NCBI GenBank assembly: GCA_964017155.1
Contig: OZ024857.1
Location: 41,942,716-42,006,715, forward strand
From: Oasisia sp. SBJ-2009
Taxonomy: Eukaryota > Annelida > Polychaeta > Sabellida > Siboglinidae
DNA: 64,000 bases
Direction of reading: 5' to 3'
Shown: in pieces, positions 45,760 to 56,415 of the stretch
How the letters are laid out: every line of letters starts with the position of its first letter
Numbering within the stretch: position 1 is the first letter of the stretch
Program-made: the position numbers and the translations under genes
The notes under the pieces: model-generated
What the model saw: only the letters and a program-made list of their open reading frames with translations
The model's database searches: none
Told to the model about the DNA's origin: nothing

Positions 45760-47028
45760 CCCTTAGCGAGTGGCCGATGTTACGGACCCTTAGCACGTTG
45801 CCGATGGCCCTTAGGCTTAGCGTGCGGCCGATGTTACCGGCCCTTAGCGCGTGGCCGATGTTACGGACCCTTAGCACGTTGCCGATGGCCCTTAGCGCGT
45901 GGCCGATGTTACGGACCCTTAGTACGTTGCCGATGGCCCTTAGCGCGTGGCCGATATTACCGGTCCTTAGCGCGTGGCCGATTTTACCGGCCCTTAGCGT
46001 GTGGCCGATGTTACCGGCCCTTAGCGCATGGCCGATGTTACCGACCCTTAGCTTGTGGCCGATGTTACCTGCCCTTAGCGCGTGGTCGATGTTACCGGCC
46101 CTTAGCGCGTGGCCGATGTTACCGGCCCTTAGCGCATGGCCGATGTTACCGGCCCTTAGCGCGTGGTCGATGTTACCGGCCCTTAGCGCGTGGCCGATGT
46201 TACCGGCCCTTAGCGCGTGGCCGATGTTACCGACCCTTAGCGTGTGGCCGATGTTACCGGTCTTTAGCGCATGGTCGATGTTACCGGCCCTTAGCGCGTG
46301 GTCGATGTTACCGCGTGGTCGATGTTACCGACCCTTAGCGCGTGGTCGATGTTACCGACCCTTTGCGCGTGGTCAATGTTACCGACCCTTAGCGCGTGGT
46401 CGATGTTACCGACCCTTAGCGCGTGGTCGATGTTACCGGCCCTTAGCGCGTGGCCGATGTTACCGGCCCTTAGCGCGTGGCCGATGTTACCGACCCTTAG
46501 CGCGTGGTCGATGTTACCGGCCCTTAGCGTGTGGCCGATGTTACCGGCCCTTAGCGCGTGGTCGATGTTACCGGCCCTTAGCGCGTGGCCGATGTTACCG
46601 GCCCTTAGCACGTAGCCGATGGTCATTAGCGTGTGGCCGATGTTACCGGCCCTTAGCGTGTGGCCGATGTTACCGGCACTTAGCGCGTGGCCGATGTTAC
46701 CGGCCCTTAGCACGTTGCCGATGGCCCTTAGCGTGTGGCCGATGTTACCGGCCCTTAGCGTGTGACCGATGTTACCGGCCCTTAGCATGTGGCCGATGTT
46801 ACACGTGGCCGACGTTGCCAGCACTTAGCGCGTGGCCGATGTTACACGTGGCCGATGTTACCGGTCCTTAACATGTGGCCGATGTTACCGGTCCTTAGCA
46901 CATGGCCGAATTTACCGGTCTTTAGCACATGGCCCATGTTACCGGCCCTTAGCACATGGCCGATGTTACCGGTCCTTGGCGTATAGCCGATGCTACCGAT
47001 CCTTAGCGTGTGGCAGATATTACCGGTC
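45760..47028 (+). repeat. 27-bp GC-rich satellite (unit A)
   Basis: About 45 head-to-tail units of CTTAG plus CGCGTGGCCGATGTTACC plus GGCC, with C/T and CpG-type changes (GCGCG to GCGTG or GCACG). Because 27 is a multiple of three and the unit has no stop in several frames, long repetitive open frames run on both strands. They encode only monotonous 9-residue repeats and are not credible genes. Confidence 0.93.
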
Positions 47029-47706
47029 TTTAGATAGAGCACGTGTGACCGATGTTACCGGTCCTGATATAGAGCACGTGTGTCCGATGTTACCGGTCCA
47101 TAGCGTGTGGCTGATGTTACCGTTCCTTAGATAGAGCACGTGTGGTCGATGATACCGGTCCTTAGATAGAGCACGTGTGGCAGATGTTACCGGTCCTTAG
47201 ATAGAGCACGTGTGGCCGATGTTACCGGTCCTTAGGTAGAGCACGTGTGGCCGATGTTACCGCTCCTTAGATAGAGCACGTGTGGTCGATGATACCGGTC
47301 CTTAGATAGAGCACGTGTGGCCGATGATACCGGTCCTTAGATAGAGCACGTGTGGCCGATGATACCGGTCCTTAGATAGAGCACGTGTGGCCGATGTTAC
47401 CGGTCCTTAGATAGAGCACGTGTGGCCGATGTTACCGGTCCATAAATAGAGCACGTTTGGCCGATGTTACCGGTCCATAGATTGAGCACATGTGGCCGAT
47501 GTTACCGGTCCTTAGATAGAGCACGTGTGGCCGATGTTACCGGTCCTTAGATAGAGCACGTGTGGCCGATGTTACCGGTCCTTAGATAGAGCACATGTGG
47601 CAGATGTTACCGGTCCTTAGATAGAGCACGTGTGACCGATGTTACCGGTCCTTAGATAGAGCACGTATGACCGATGTTACCGGTCGTTAGTGTGGCAGAT
47701 GTTAGT
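47029..47706 (+). repeat. 35-bp satellite (unit B), derived from unit A
   Basis: About 18 units. Each is unit A with ATAGAGCA inserted after CTTAG, creating a CACGTG E-box in most units. The transition from A to B is sharp apart from a few short mixed units near 47040-47130. A lone decayed unit lies at about 47780-47815. Confidence 0.92.
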
Positions 47707-48429
47707 CTGCGTAACTTCGCCGAGAAGAGTTGAGTGGCTGATAAGTGCTGCCACCTCGCGGAGTCTGGTTAATCGAGGTTAGGCCGATGTTACCGGGTCT
47801 TAGTGCGTGGGCGAAGTAGATTCCATGCATATGTCGGTGCTAAGGAAGACCGTTGGTTTACTCTCTATTAATGATGGAGTAGTGCAATTAATATAAAACT
47901 GGACCACATGTTCAATATCAAATGTTAGGGTACCAGAATGTTTACCAGACTGAAGGGATCTGGACAAACTTACTTCCTTTATACAAGCATATACCACTGG
48001 AAAAAACACTGGCGTGCTACATGGGCCAAATCGTCCATAAAATCTGATTTTTGGCAACCTATATTCAGACGATTTTACATACGTGCGGAAAATTATGAAT
48101 CTTACTATTATAGAATACTGTACAATGAATATATACATATATAACTGAAACAACTGTAATAATTGTTGCAGATTAATGTCTGTTTGTATTCGAGCTAGTC
48201 TGGAGCAACAAGGTGGATGGTACCGAGAGCTTGTTGAAATGGGTGATGTTGGTACGCTTGATTTTTTTGCGGGGGAGAAGATTACAGGATCCTATGACTT
48301 GGTTAGGAGTGTGCGTACTCATACCACTTATTTTTTAACACGAATCTAGTGGAACAATAAACTATGTGTCTAAGTGGGATACATGGGAAGGGGTGCCTAC
48401 AAATTGTATAAGTAAGGGGATACAAGTGT

Positions 48430-48733
48430 TTTATTCTGTAGAGGTCAGAACTAGAAATGTGTCCAGGTGGTGGGATATTTTCACAAAAATGTTATGCATC
48501 ACTATCATATTACTGTAAATCCAACACAAACAAGATAAATGAATGGGTGAATAGATTTTTAATGCACTCCTTTGTTATCTCAACATTGAAGGTAACTAAT
48601 CATCTTCGCACTGAAGTAACCAGCAGATGTTCACACTGACATAATTGTCTTCAATTTAGTGCGCACTGAAGATAACCAGTCATTTTCGCTGTGAAGTAAC
48701 CAGCAGATGTTACATGTGCACTGAAGCAGCTGT
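48430..48733 (-). other. RPL39: Probable RPL39 3' untranslated region
   Basis: Downstream of the RPL39 stop on the minus strand. A GAAGTAACCAGCAGATGTT word occurs twice (about 48613 and 48692), giving a small tandem repeat. Candidate poly(A) signals on the minus strand are ATTAAA near 48557 and AATAAA near 48430. Neither is proven. Confidence 0.4.
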
Positions 48734-48782
48734 CTACAACTTCAGCTTGGTACGCCTCCAGTGACGCCTCTTGGCATTGTAC
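48734..48782 (-). CDS. RPL39: RPL39 exon 3 (C-terminus and stop)
   Basis: Acceptor GTTTGTAG. One base completes the split Arg codon, then [15 protein letters not shown] and TAG (48736-48734). Vertebrate RPL39 ends KLGL; KLKL is a one-residue difference. Confidence 0.93.
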
Positions 48783-49536
48783 CTACAAACAAAATTTAGA
48801 GTAAATTTGGATGTCTTGATTTGCCAGGTTCTGTTCAAGCAACAAATCACTAATTATTTTATGAAAAGTATTATCTTGACCATGCTACAAATATATGGGA
48901 ACTATCTCCCTCATTTAAACCACTTATCTGGTCATTCATTCCATGTCCACATTTAATATTTTTGTGCCGGTGCCAATTAAAATCCATTCATTGAGTGACC
49001 TACTAATTATTACAATTTTTTTTTAAATTACAGAGTTAGTCAGCTCTTGAAACACTGAACAAGCCTAGTGTAGAAAGCTTCAAAATAAAAAAAAACATCT
49101 AAATTTCAGTCATGCAAGCAAGCACAATTCACTACACTATCATTCCAAATGCAACAGGTATTGTTTTACGGAATTCATGTGTGAAACGCTATGTAGCCTT
49201 TCTAAAAAGGTCATAAATACTAATATTATAACTGAGCACTGTCAGTTGGTGGAAGACATTAACGTATAGTTTTGGTCCAAAGTCCCAAAAACGGCTTACA
49301 CTGTGCAATGTTTATGAGCTATTTTCTTGAAACCAAGTTCACTGACATGATTCATTTCGCTAGAACACGTAACATAAATAAATATACGAACTCTTCCAAA
49401 CCATTCTTGCTAAATTGAACTAGGCTGCCTACCGGATTGTGTTTCCAGTCTTCATGCGCACCCACTGTGGGATTGGCCGATTCTGTTTCATCTTCTTTGC
49501 TAGCTTCATTTTGATGCGGAACGACTTATGGGCCGC
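48734..49536 (-). CDS. RPL39: Ribosomal protein eL39 (RPL39), exons 2 and 3
   Basis: RPL39 is a 51-residue basic protein of the large ribosomal subunit that lines the peptide exit tunnel. On the minus strand, exon 2 (49536-49433) joins exon 3 (48782-48734) with AG/GT borders and a consistent phase 2. The product reads [35 protein letters not shown] and [15 protein letters not shown], nearly every residue matching the family. With an initiator Met from exon 1 it is 51 residues, the usual length. Introns placed this way are common in RP genes. No in-frame stop or frameshift is present and introns are retained, so this is the real gene and not a processed pseudogene. Confidence 0.93.
48783..49432 (-). 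other. RPL39: RPL39 intron 2
   Basis: Donor CG|GTAGGC, acceptor TTTGTAG. RP introns often host snoRNAs, but I see no convincing C/D or H/ACA boxes here. Confidence 0.75.
49433..49536 (-). CDS. RPL39: RPL39 exon 2
   Basis: Acceptor GTTTGTAG|GCGGCC, phase 0 in, phase 2 out. It encodes 34 residues from AAHKSFRIK to KTGNTI plus two bases of Arg. The preceding Met must be the last codon of exon 1, as in many RP genes. Confidence 0.93.
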
Positions 49537-50047
49537 CTACAAACACAACAGAAGTTACTAGTTACAGTAATACACCAAACTGCAACAATATGACATGGAA
49601 TAAACAATTCTGCATACACCGTAATTGACATTTTGTATAAAACTTGGACTTATAATGTAATAATAAAGTGAGAAGATGGACAAATGTAGTTATGTGCAGA
49701 GTTGACACATTTCTACCTATCAAGTGCCATACAAAAAGTACTTTAATGTGTGTCCTAAAACAAAAATTGGGCTCATCTCATTCATCAGTTAAATACAAAT
49801 AGAATGTAAAAATTATTAGCAGCAGAATCAACTCAAGCCAGGGCCCAATAACAATTACATGGACGGAGATTAGCCGACATAATGATAATATCCTGGAAAC
49901 TATCATTACTATGTCATGGGTTCTGGAATGAAAACGAGAGGTAAAAAACGGACATTGTCATGACGTTAGTGATTAATACAATACTGAAACTGACATGGCC
50001 TGGGTATTTCAGATTCACCCATACGCGCCATTGCGACTATTCAGTAG

Positions 50048-50503
50048 ACGTAAGACCACCAAAATGTGCACGTCCGCCATTACCCGACCGCAGAGTACCT
50101 TAAAAAAGCAGCATTATGCACGTTGTCTGGATTTCTGTGAGCACATATGTAGTGTGGAGTGATTATAAATGACGTTTTTGTGCAGCGTGACATCAGAGCT
50201 GTCAAATTACGACAGCTGTCATTCGGTGCATTTCTGCGTATTAATACATTTGTCATTTTGCTTGGTGATGTAATCAGGGGCAATCCGTGGGTGGCTCAAG
50301 CAGAAATGGAGGGGTGTAAGGTTTGAATGAACTTTGTGGGAGCCTGAGGTATTAAAAGTTCACGAATTTTCCACTGAACCTCTGTCTGTGGAGGGTAAAC
50401 ATGCTGTGAAATTGTCAATAAGAGAGCTGATCAAGATTAATAGGAAATGAAGGAAACGTTATAATGGTCGCCTATGGAAAATGCAAATGTGGTCTTAGGC
50501 CAG
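50048..50503 (+). repeat. Long direct repeat, copy 1 (about 455 bp)
   Basis: From GTAAGACCACCAAAA to AAATGTGGTCTTA this is nearly identical to 56671-57123 in the same orientation. Copy 1 ends where the inverted-repeat-bounded element begins at about 50524. A minus-strand frame of 67-82 codons occurs in both copies but only because the copies are alike; it matches nothing I know. Confidence 0.9.
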
Positions 50504-52169
50504 TAGTCAGTTGAAGGATTCCATTACGGACTGGCTAACCGCAGAGCAGCTCTGCGGCCAAGGAAATATAAGCCACTATTCGCAGAGCAGGATTCATCCA
50601 ATCACCGCACAGGAATTTATGCGCATGTGTAGACGTTGTTGCGGTCTTTCACTGAGGCGATGCACGTTTATAAATGATAGTTCAAAAAGATGGAGCCGCT
50701 TCGTTTAGAAGTAGGCGCCACGTTTGACAACTGGCAATCAATTTAGACAAGTATGCCACAGATCGCCATGTGAAGTTTTGCTGCGTTAATTCAAGAACCG
50801 TCGCCACCGCAAACAAATTGCGAGCTGTCCTGTCCGCCTCCCGTAGCACGCCAGTCCGACCATCAGGCTAGGTTGCAAGCACTTCGATCGGCAACCCCAG
50901 AAAGGAAGGCCGTGGCATTATGAGCCACCAGAAATAAGTAACTAAAAGCATGTTCTCATAGCCATGTGGGAGCAATGTTGTTGTATTTGTGCGTTAATTG
51001 TTAATGTGAATCAATAACGCCAACGTCGCTGACAGCCTGCCTGACAGTGACGTTATAGTCATTCCGGCACTTACGCAGCATTTGGACCCACCTCAGTTTT
51101 GCCATTATAACTGTATTTTTGCCAACATTTAATACTTGATTTTGTTAATTAAATCATTTATCACCATCTTGTGCATATTTATGTTTTATGAACAGCGCGT
51201 CTTAGTAGACTTTTGAGATCGAAAAGACAACGCGGTCGGCCTAAATAAACTGTTTATCGCTCATCCTGTGTGCACCGCTGGCAATTGCGCTCCGCTGTGC
51301 TTCACTGCTTGGGTCTCAAAATGCAATATTTGTGAAAGATACATATACCTGGGAATGCTGATTGCTCATGTTTAGGATTAGATATTGGTTATTATAAATT
51401 ATGTGTCAATATATTTATTTACTCACATCTACACTAAAATTGTGGTTGCAAAATATCCTATCTTGTTGATGCTACTAGAATATTTTTATAGGAAGTTGCT
51501 CTTTTTAGGTGGTCCATGCTTACATTGGTCTTGTCAGCTGAAATGTCAACACAGCCAAACCTGGATCAGTGCATGTGATTCCGGCATATTATCCAGAGAT
51601 GTGGGAGCATCACATACAAGATGAATCGTTGTGTACAGATGTAAGCAGCTCTTTCAATTGTAATTAATTTGATCTTTTTTTCTACAACTCAATGCTTGCA
51701 GCTATCACTAAAATTAAAAAAACTCTTTACACAGGTTGTCTTCAAATAGATTAGTCACTAGTGGCTTGATATGGATTAGTTTCATATTTTAAATTGCAAA
51801 TAGTAAAACTAAGCATATCACAGAGTAAAAATTAAATATAAATACGTCAACAATATGAGGACCCAGTGTGAAAATACTGGAACATATTACATATTCATGT
51901 GGTTTGCAGGTTCGATTCCATCCATTTCGTGTCGTTTTGATGCCGATCTGTACTGCAAACGACTGCATGGCTACTCCTGGCAGCTGACGTGGTAGCAATC
52001 CTGGATTTTGTGCACAACCTGACTCGTCGTGCAAAGTATCTTCAGTTGTGGAGGTAAAAGTTGGCTTTTCTCATGTCCTGCTGTGTTCAAACATTACTCC
52101 ATTTGAATTAATGAATACCTGGTTATAGACTCTGATGGATGTTTGTATGAGCAAGCCTTCACGCATTTA

Positions 52170-52262
52170 TTGCACCATTGCTGGATGCTTCCCAAAGAAG
52201 TTGAGATGGTGGTTGGTTGAACAGGGAATAAAGTGTAACTAGTGGTTTGAGCAGGGATAGGA
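52170..52262 (+). mobile_element. SINE tail fragment
   Basis: CTGGATGCTTCCCAAAGAAG and AGGGAATAAAGTG match the tail of the SINE at 40300. The tRNA-like head is absent. Confidence 0.6.
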
Positions 52263-52329
52263 TATTACACTATAGACAAATTTAACCTCTTTTAAATCCT
52301 TGAATGGCATGAATAATATTATTGATAAT

Positions 52330-52815
52330 ATTTATTTGCATGCTTGCAGAGACTTCTTTTCTTGGCCAGATGGGAAGTGGTGTTGGCTGAAGGACTTAGC
52401 ACTTTTGTCTGAACTGTTGCTTTGTGTTCATTTCAGTGTCAATGAGAGGCGGTTATACATAATTTATTATGACATTTTCAGGTCTACAGCATCTGATCTC
52501 AAGCATTTATGATTCAAATTGTACCAGCTGCACAATCTTCTGTTGTAGAATGCTGAGGCCATTTGCTGCAATGTGCCACCCATCGTGATGCAGCCTTTCC
52601 ACACAGATTTTTACCGTCGCCACATTGTGAGATGTTTGCATGCCGAGCGGAAGCGGGACAGCAACCGGCACTACTGTGACGTCCCTTTCTGCCAAAAACC
52701 AACTGGACTTCTGAGTTGGATCTGCTGTGACTATTGCAACAGGTGGTGTCATTTATGTTGTCTGGGTCTGTTAGTTCAGCCAAATGACCAGATATGTTGA
52801 TGCCCTGTTTGCCAT
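52330..52815 (+). pseudogene. Degenerate Ulp1-like / PHD-finger coding remnant
   Basis: The + frame from 52573 reads ...FYRRHIVRCLHAE then CDVPFCQ, WICCDYCNRWCHLCCLGL, IC, stop, CPVC. The order C-x3-C ... W-I-x-C-x2-C-x2-W-x-H-x2-C-x-G-L ... C-x-C-x2-C is that of a PHD-type zinc finger, interrupted by a stop (TGA at 52798-52800) just before its last cysteine pair. Upstream, in shifting frames, VNERRLYIIYYDIFRST resembles the 'YDS' region of Ulp1/C48 proteases, but this part is weak. Ulp1 and PHD modules are often carried by DNA transposons, so it is probably a transposon gene remnant. Confidence 0.5.
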
Positions 52816-52820
52816 TTTGA

Positions 52821-53122
52821 CATAGCTTTATGTAGAGACCCATCCACCCATCATTTGGATGGGTAAAACAAATATGGACGGGTAGCAATATGGGTGGACT
52901 GGTAACAAAAATGAAGGAGCAAAGGAAAAAATGTCTTCCAAAACCATAGATATTGTTATTTATACCTTGAAAGTGAGTGTAAAGGGTGTCATATATGTGT
53001 TTGTAGCCCATTTCAGGTCACCAGGCACATTTGAAAGTTGGTAAACTAGTTTAACAGTTAACATCCATGTGTCCACCAAAACATGTGTGACTGGCAATAA
53101 TTTTATCCTGCATAAAGCCCTG
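52821..53122 (-). mobile_element. hAT-type MITE, full copy with perfect 8-bp target duplication
   Basis: Starts CATAGCTTTATGTAGAGACCC and ends GCATAAAGCCCTG. It is flanked by CATTTTGA on both sides (52813-52820 and 53123-53130), an exact 8-bp duplication. This copy defines the family: about 300 bp, imperfect terminal inverted repeats, non-coding. Confidence 0.88.
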
Positions 53123-53664
53123 CATTTTGATGCCACCCAACCAGGTGACCCTGGCATTTGATTGTGTCAACAGAGGTTGGACATCATCTGCAGATGGGCA
53201 ACTGGTCGTGGAGGTAGTGAATGAGCAAGGGTTCCTCCCCTAAAATAACATTATGTTAGGTAGTTACAGCAAAGCTGTATCACAGGGTTTGTGTTAATCT
53301 AGCTGTAAAAATGTATATAATCTTAATGCATGTAAATGTGTATATATATATATAACTCACTAATCTGCATTTATCTATACATTATGGCAATACATCCTTT
53401 CCGTATTACTGACGTTGTGAAATTTTTGTTTTAGGTTGGCATCTCTTCATCATGCTACAACCTTGACAAACCACCTACAAAACCGCTCGCTCAGATACCG
53501 CGTCAACTCTTCAGTGCTGGACTGTTCTGTGATATATTATCATTCATTCACCCCATATATATAAACACTGCTGTCAAATGCATACATTGATTAAAATACC
53601 ATGATGCCAGGATGGCATTTGTGGTATTTAATCACACATTAACCAAATCATCATCATTCAGTAG

Positions 53665-53985
53665 ACTTAAATACTATGTATATGTTTTACAATTGTATGT
53701 GTATGTCTTACATTTGTAAGCGCCATGTAGATGTTTACATTTGCACATGTATATATTTTACATTTGTAGGTGCCATGTATATGTATGTATTACATGTGTA
53801 TGTGTATATATTTTATATTGTAAGTGCCATGTATATATGTGTTACATTTGTATGTGTATATGTTTTACATTGTAAGTGCCGTGTATATATTTTACAGTTA
53901 TATGTGTATATATGTTTTACATTTGTATGTGTGTGTATGTCTTTCATTACTAAGCACCATGTATAATTACATTTGCATTTGTAAG
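53665..53985 (+). repeat. AT-rich minisatellite
   Basis: Repeated blocks of TTTACA(T/G)TTGTA(T/A)GTG(T/C) and GCCATGTATAT with variable spacing, about 40-60 bp per unit. Open frames across it follow the repeat. Confidence 0.8.
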
Positions 53986-54410
53986 TTTTGTGTCTTTTCT
54001 TGGTATGTTGTGATAGGAGTTAAGTGAGTATTTAGACGTTGCACATGATTTATGTATTTGTCTTAGTTTCTTAGTATGTTGTGATAGGGAGTTATTTAGA
54101 CATTGCACGCAATTTAGTTCCTTGAAGCTTTCCCCTGTTTATGTACAAGTTTTTACACAAGTTTTCCTCGTTGTTATCTTGTAAGTAATGTTTTCACTCA
54201 CTTTTCAGTACTATGACAGGGATTTTGGTGTGGTAAATAAAGTAAATGAGATGTATATGTTTGTATAGATATATGTATGTTAGAATGCAGATTATTAGTG
54301 TAGTGTCATATACTATATTAGTATGGTGTGACAGGATTTCTAGCGGTACAGTTTGAAATAAATTCCTGTGGCCACATTTCTTATTTGCATTTTATTCATT
54401 CATGACTGAT

Positions 54411-55215
54411 CTATCAGAATTTAGGTTGACAAATATTCACACATGTCACAGATATGTAATAGGCATTTATAAAAGTAACAACACGCATAGCAACTAGTCA
54501 GATTCTCTCCTACATCTGTTCTATCAGAATTTAGGTAGAAAAATAATCACACATGTCATCGATATGTAACATGCATTTATGAAACTAAAACAACACGCAT
54601 AGCAACTAGTCAAAGGTTCTTTTCTACCTGCTCTCCCTAATTCGCAGAGCTGTGACGTCACTGCTCTGCGAATTGGGGAAACAGGAAATTGCCTTATTCG
54701 CAGAGCTACTCGTTAAAGGCTTGAAAATGGATATATTCTATCAGAATTTAGATAGAAATGTATTCACACATGTCACAGATATATAATACGCATTTATGAA
54801 ACCGAAGCCACTAGTCAAATGTTATTTTCGAACTGTCCTAATTCGCAGAGCTGTGACGTCACTGCTCTGCGAATTGGGGAAACAGGAAATTGCCTTATTC
54901 GCAGAGCTACTCGTTAAAGGCTTGAAAATGGATATATTCTATCAGAATTTAGATAGAAATGTATTCACACATGTCACAGATATATAATATGCATTTATGA
55001 AACCGAAGCCACTAGTCAAATGTTGCTTTCGACCTGCCCTAATTCGCAGAGCTGTGACGTCACTGCTCTGCGAATTGGCAAAATTAAGGAAATTCTCTTA
55101 TCCGCAGAGCTACTCGTTAAATGCTTGAAAAAAAATATATTAATTCTATCAGAATTTAGATAGAAAGGTGTTCACACATGTCACAGATATATAATACGCG
55201 TTTATGAAAACATTA
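54411..55215 (+). repeat. Tandem repeat with CTATCAGAATTTAG units, three carrying CRE-centred palindromes
   Basis: CTATCAGAAT starts units at 54411, 54521, 54738, 54939 and 55146, spacings 110, 217, 201 and 207 bp. All units share CACACATGTCA, GATATGTAA-like and GCATTTATGAAA blocks. The first is short and lacks the palindrome. The next three contain about 95-105 extra bases with the palindrome and a TTATTCGCAGAGCTACTCG-type half copy. So the palindrome module entered a pre-existing tandem repeat and was then amplified with it. Confidence 0.88.
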
Positions 55216-55929
55216 GCCTATTCTATTTATATTATTGATACATAATATAAATTATAATACTGCCACCCAGCTTGATTTCATTGCATTTTCTCTAGTTCAG
55301 TTACCTACAACAATCATTTAACTTTTGTTATATTTTTTTTATATATATATATATACTATTAGAAAAACTAGTGAGTGCACAGAGTTTTACATTATATTTT
55401 AATGTCTAAATAAAATGTACTATTGTAAGTATTATTATTATTATAACAACATGCACGCATAGCAACTAAACGCTAATTCATTGCATTTTATGTAACTATG
55501 ACCTTTCACTCTTTTATATTTTTAACAAGATCAGCTAGCATAATCATTTTATTATTTACTCATTAATATTTTTTGTATTTACATGTATTACTTTATGATT
55601 CCGTTAATACAATTGATACAAAGTTTAATTTTACATTAAAATGTCTAAACAGCTATTATTATTATTATTATTATAACAACATGCATGCATCGCAACTCTT
55701 TCTTATATTCTTTCTTATATATCGCAAGTCCTTTGCAAATTAGCAGAGCAGTGACGTCACTGCTCTGCGAATTAGGGAACAAGTGCCACAATTCGCAGAG
55801 CAGTGACGTCACTGCTCTGCGAATTGTGGCACTGGTTCCCCAATTCGCAGAGCAGTGACGTCACTGCTCTGCGAATTGTGGCACTTGTTCCCTAATTCGC
55901 AGAGCAGTGACGTCACTGCTCTGCGGATA
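54639..55929. promoter_or_regulatory. Seven 36-bp palindromes each centred on a consensus CRE (TGACGTCA)
   Basis: Copies at 54639-54674, 54840-54875, 55041-55076, 55738-55773, 55794-55829 (approximately; CRE 55804-55811 lies in a longer near-perfect palindrome), 55842-55877 and 55894-55929. Arms are AATTCGCAGAGC(A/T)G and its complement around TGACGTCA. CREs start at 54653, 54854, 55055, 55752, 55804, 55856 and 55908. The last four are spaced exactly 52 bp. TGACGTCA is the consensus site for CREB/ATF bZIP dimers. Whether the sites are bound, or the palindrome exists for another reason such as transposon ends, is unknown. Confidence 0.9.
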
Positions 55930-56367
55930 GTGGATAATATTTCCTTATCCGCAGAGCTGCTCTGCGAATAGTCTCGTCCATTCCATTAAGAACAAGATGG
56001 TAATGCCTCTTTAAGTGGAGGAATCGGACAAGCCATTATCTTAACTGCTATCAAATTGGGACAAAGGGTAACCATTTAGCTCGAACGGATAACGCAGTTA
56101 TGTATACACACACAAAATAAGGAGATTGTAAGCCATGGACATCATAAACGGATTTTTACAGATGTCAATAGCTCATTGCAATCAACGAGCGCACGGTAGT
56201 ATGTGGGGAGAAACCATTTAAAATCCACGATATTCCAGCACGTATAAGCACATCCGTCATTCGTAATTGGCATAAACTGAACAATAACATATTACAAATG
56301 TTCCACTGTTCATATTCTAACATTATAGTCTTCGCAAAGGCAATAATATAACATTTTGAGAACGTAC

Positions 56368-56415
56368 CATGATTAAATATCACAGGAGCCTCAAAAGTTC
56401 GGCAGAAAAAGAAAG
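56368..56415 (-). CDS. RPL39: Candidate RPL39 exon 1 (5' UTR and initiator Met)
   Basis: On the minus strand a pyrimidine tract, CTTTCTTTTTCTGCCG (from about 56415), resembles the 5' TOP start of ribosomal protein mRNAs. About 45 bases later comes ATCATG|GTACGT, an ATG directly followed by a good donor, which is the phase 0 junction exon 2 requires. Among ATG|GT words upstream of exon 2 this is the only one I found with both a good donor and a TOP-like tract. It implies an intron 1 of 6.8 kb containing all the elements between 49.5 and 56.4 kb. Only 3 bases of it are coding. Confidence 0.42.

Larger units (their letters stand above)
50524..55985. mobile_element. Putative 5.5-kb element bounded by GCAGAGC-palindromic inverted repeats
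   Basis: Left arm 50524-50590 and right arm about 55913-55980 are inverted copies of one another. Both contain, in order from outside, a CGCAGAGCAGCTCTGCGG palindrome, AAGGAAATAT, CCACTAT and a (T/C)CGCAGAGCAG word. Between them lie decayed Ulp1/PHD-like coding remnants, a nested hAT MITE, a minisatellite and CRE-centred palindromes. I could not find a clean target duplication. Alternatively the arms are only two more members of the palindrome family that spread locally. Confidence 0.45.

Noticed and set aside
45708..46871. 387-codon open frame and opposite-strand frames over the satellite
   Set aside because: They encode only a 9-residue repeat dictated by a 27-bp unit and are open on both strands; no unique sequence or start context.
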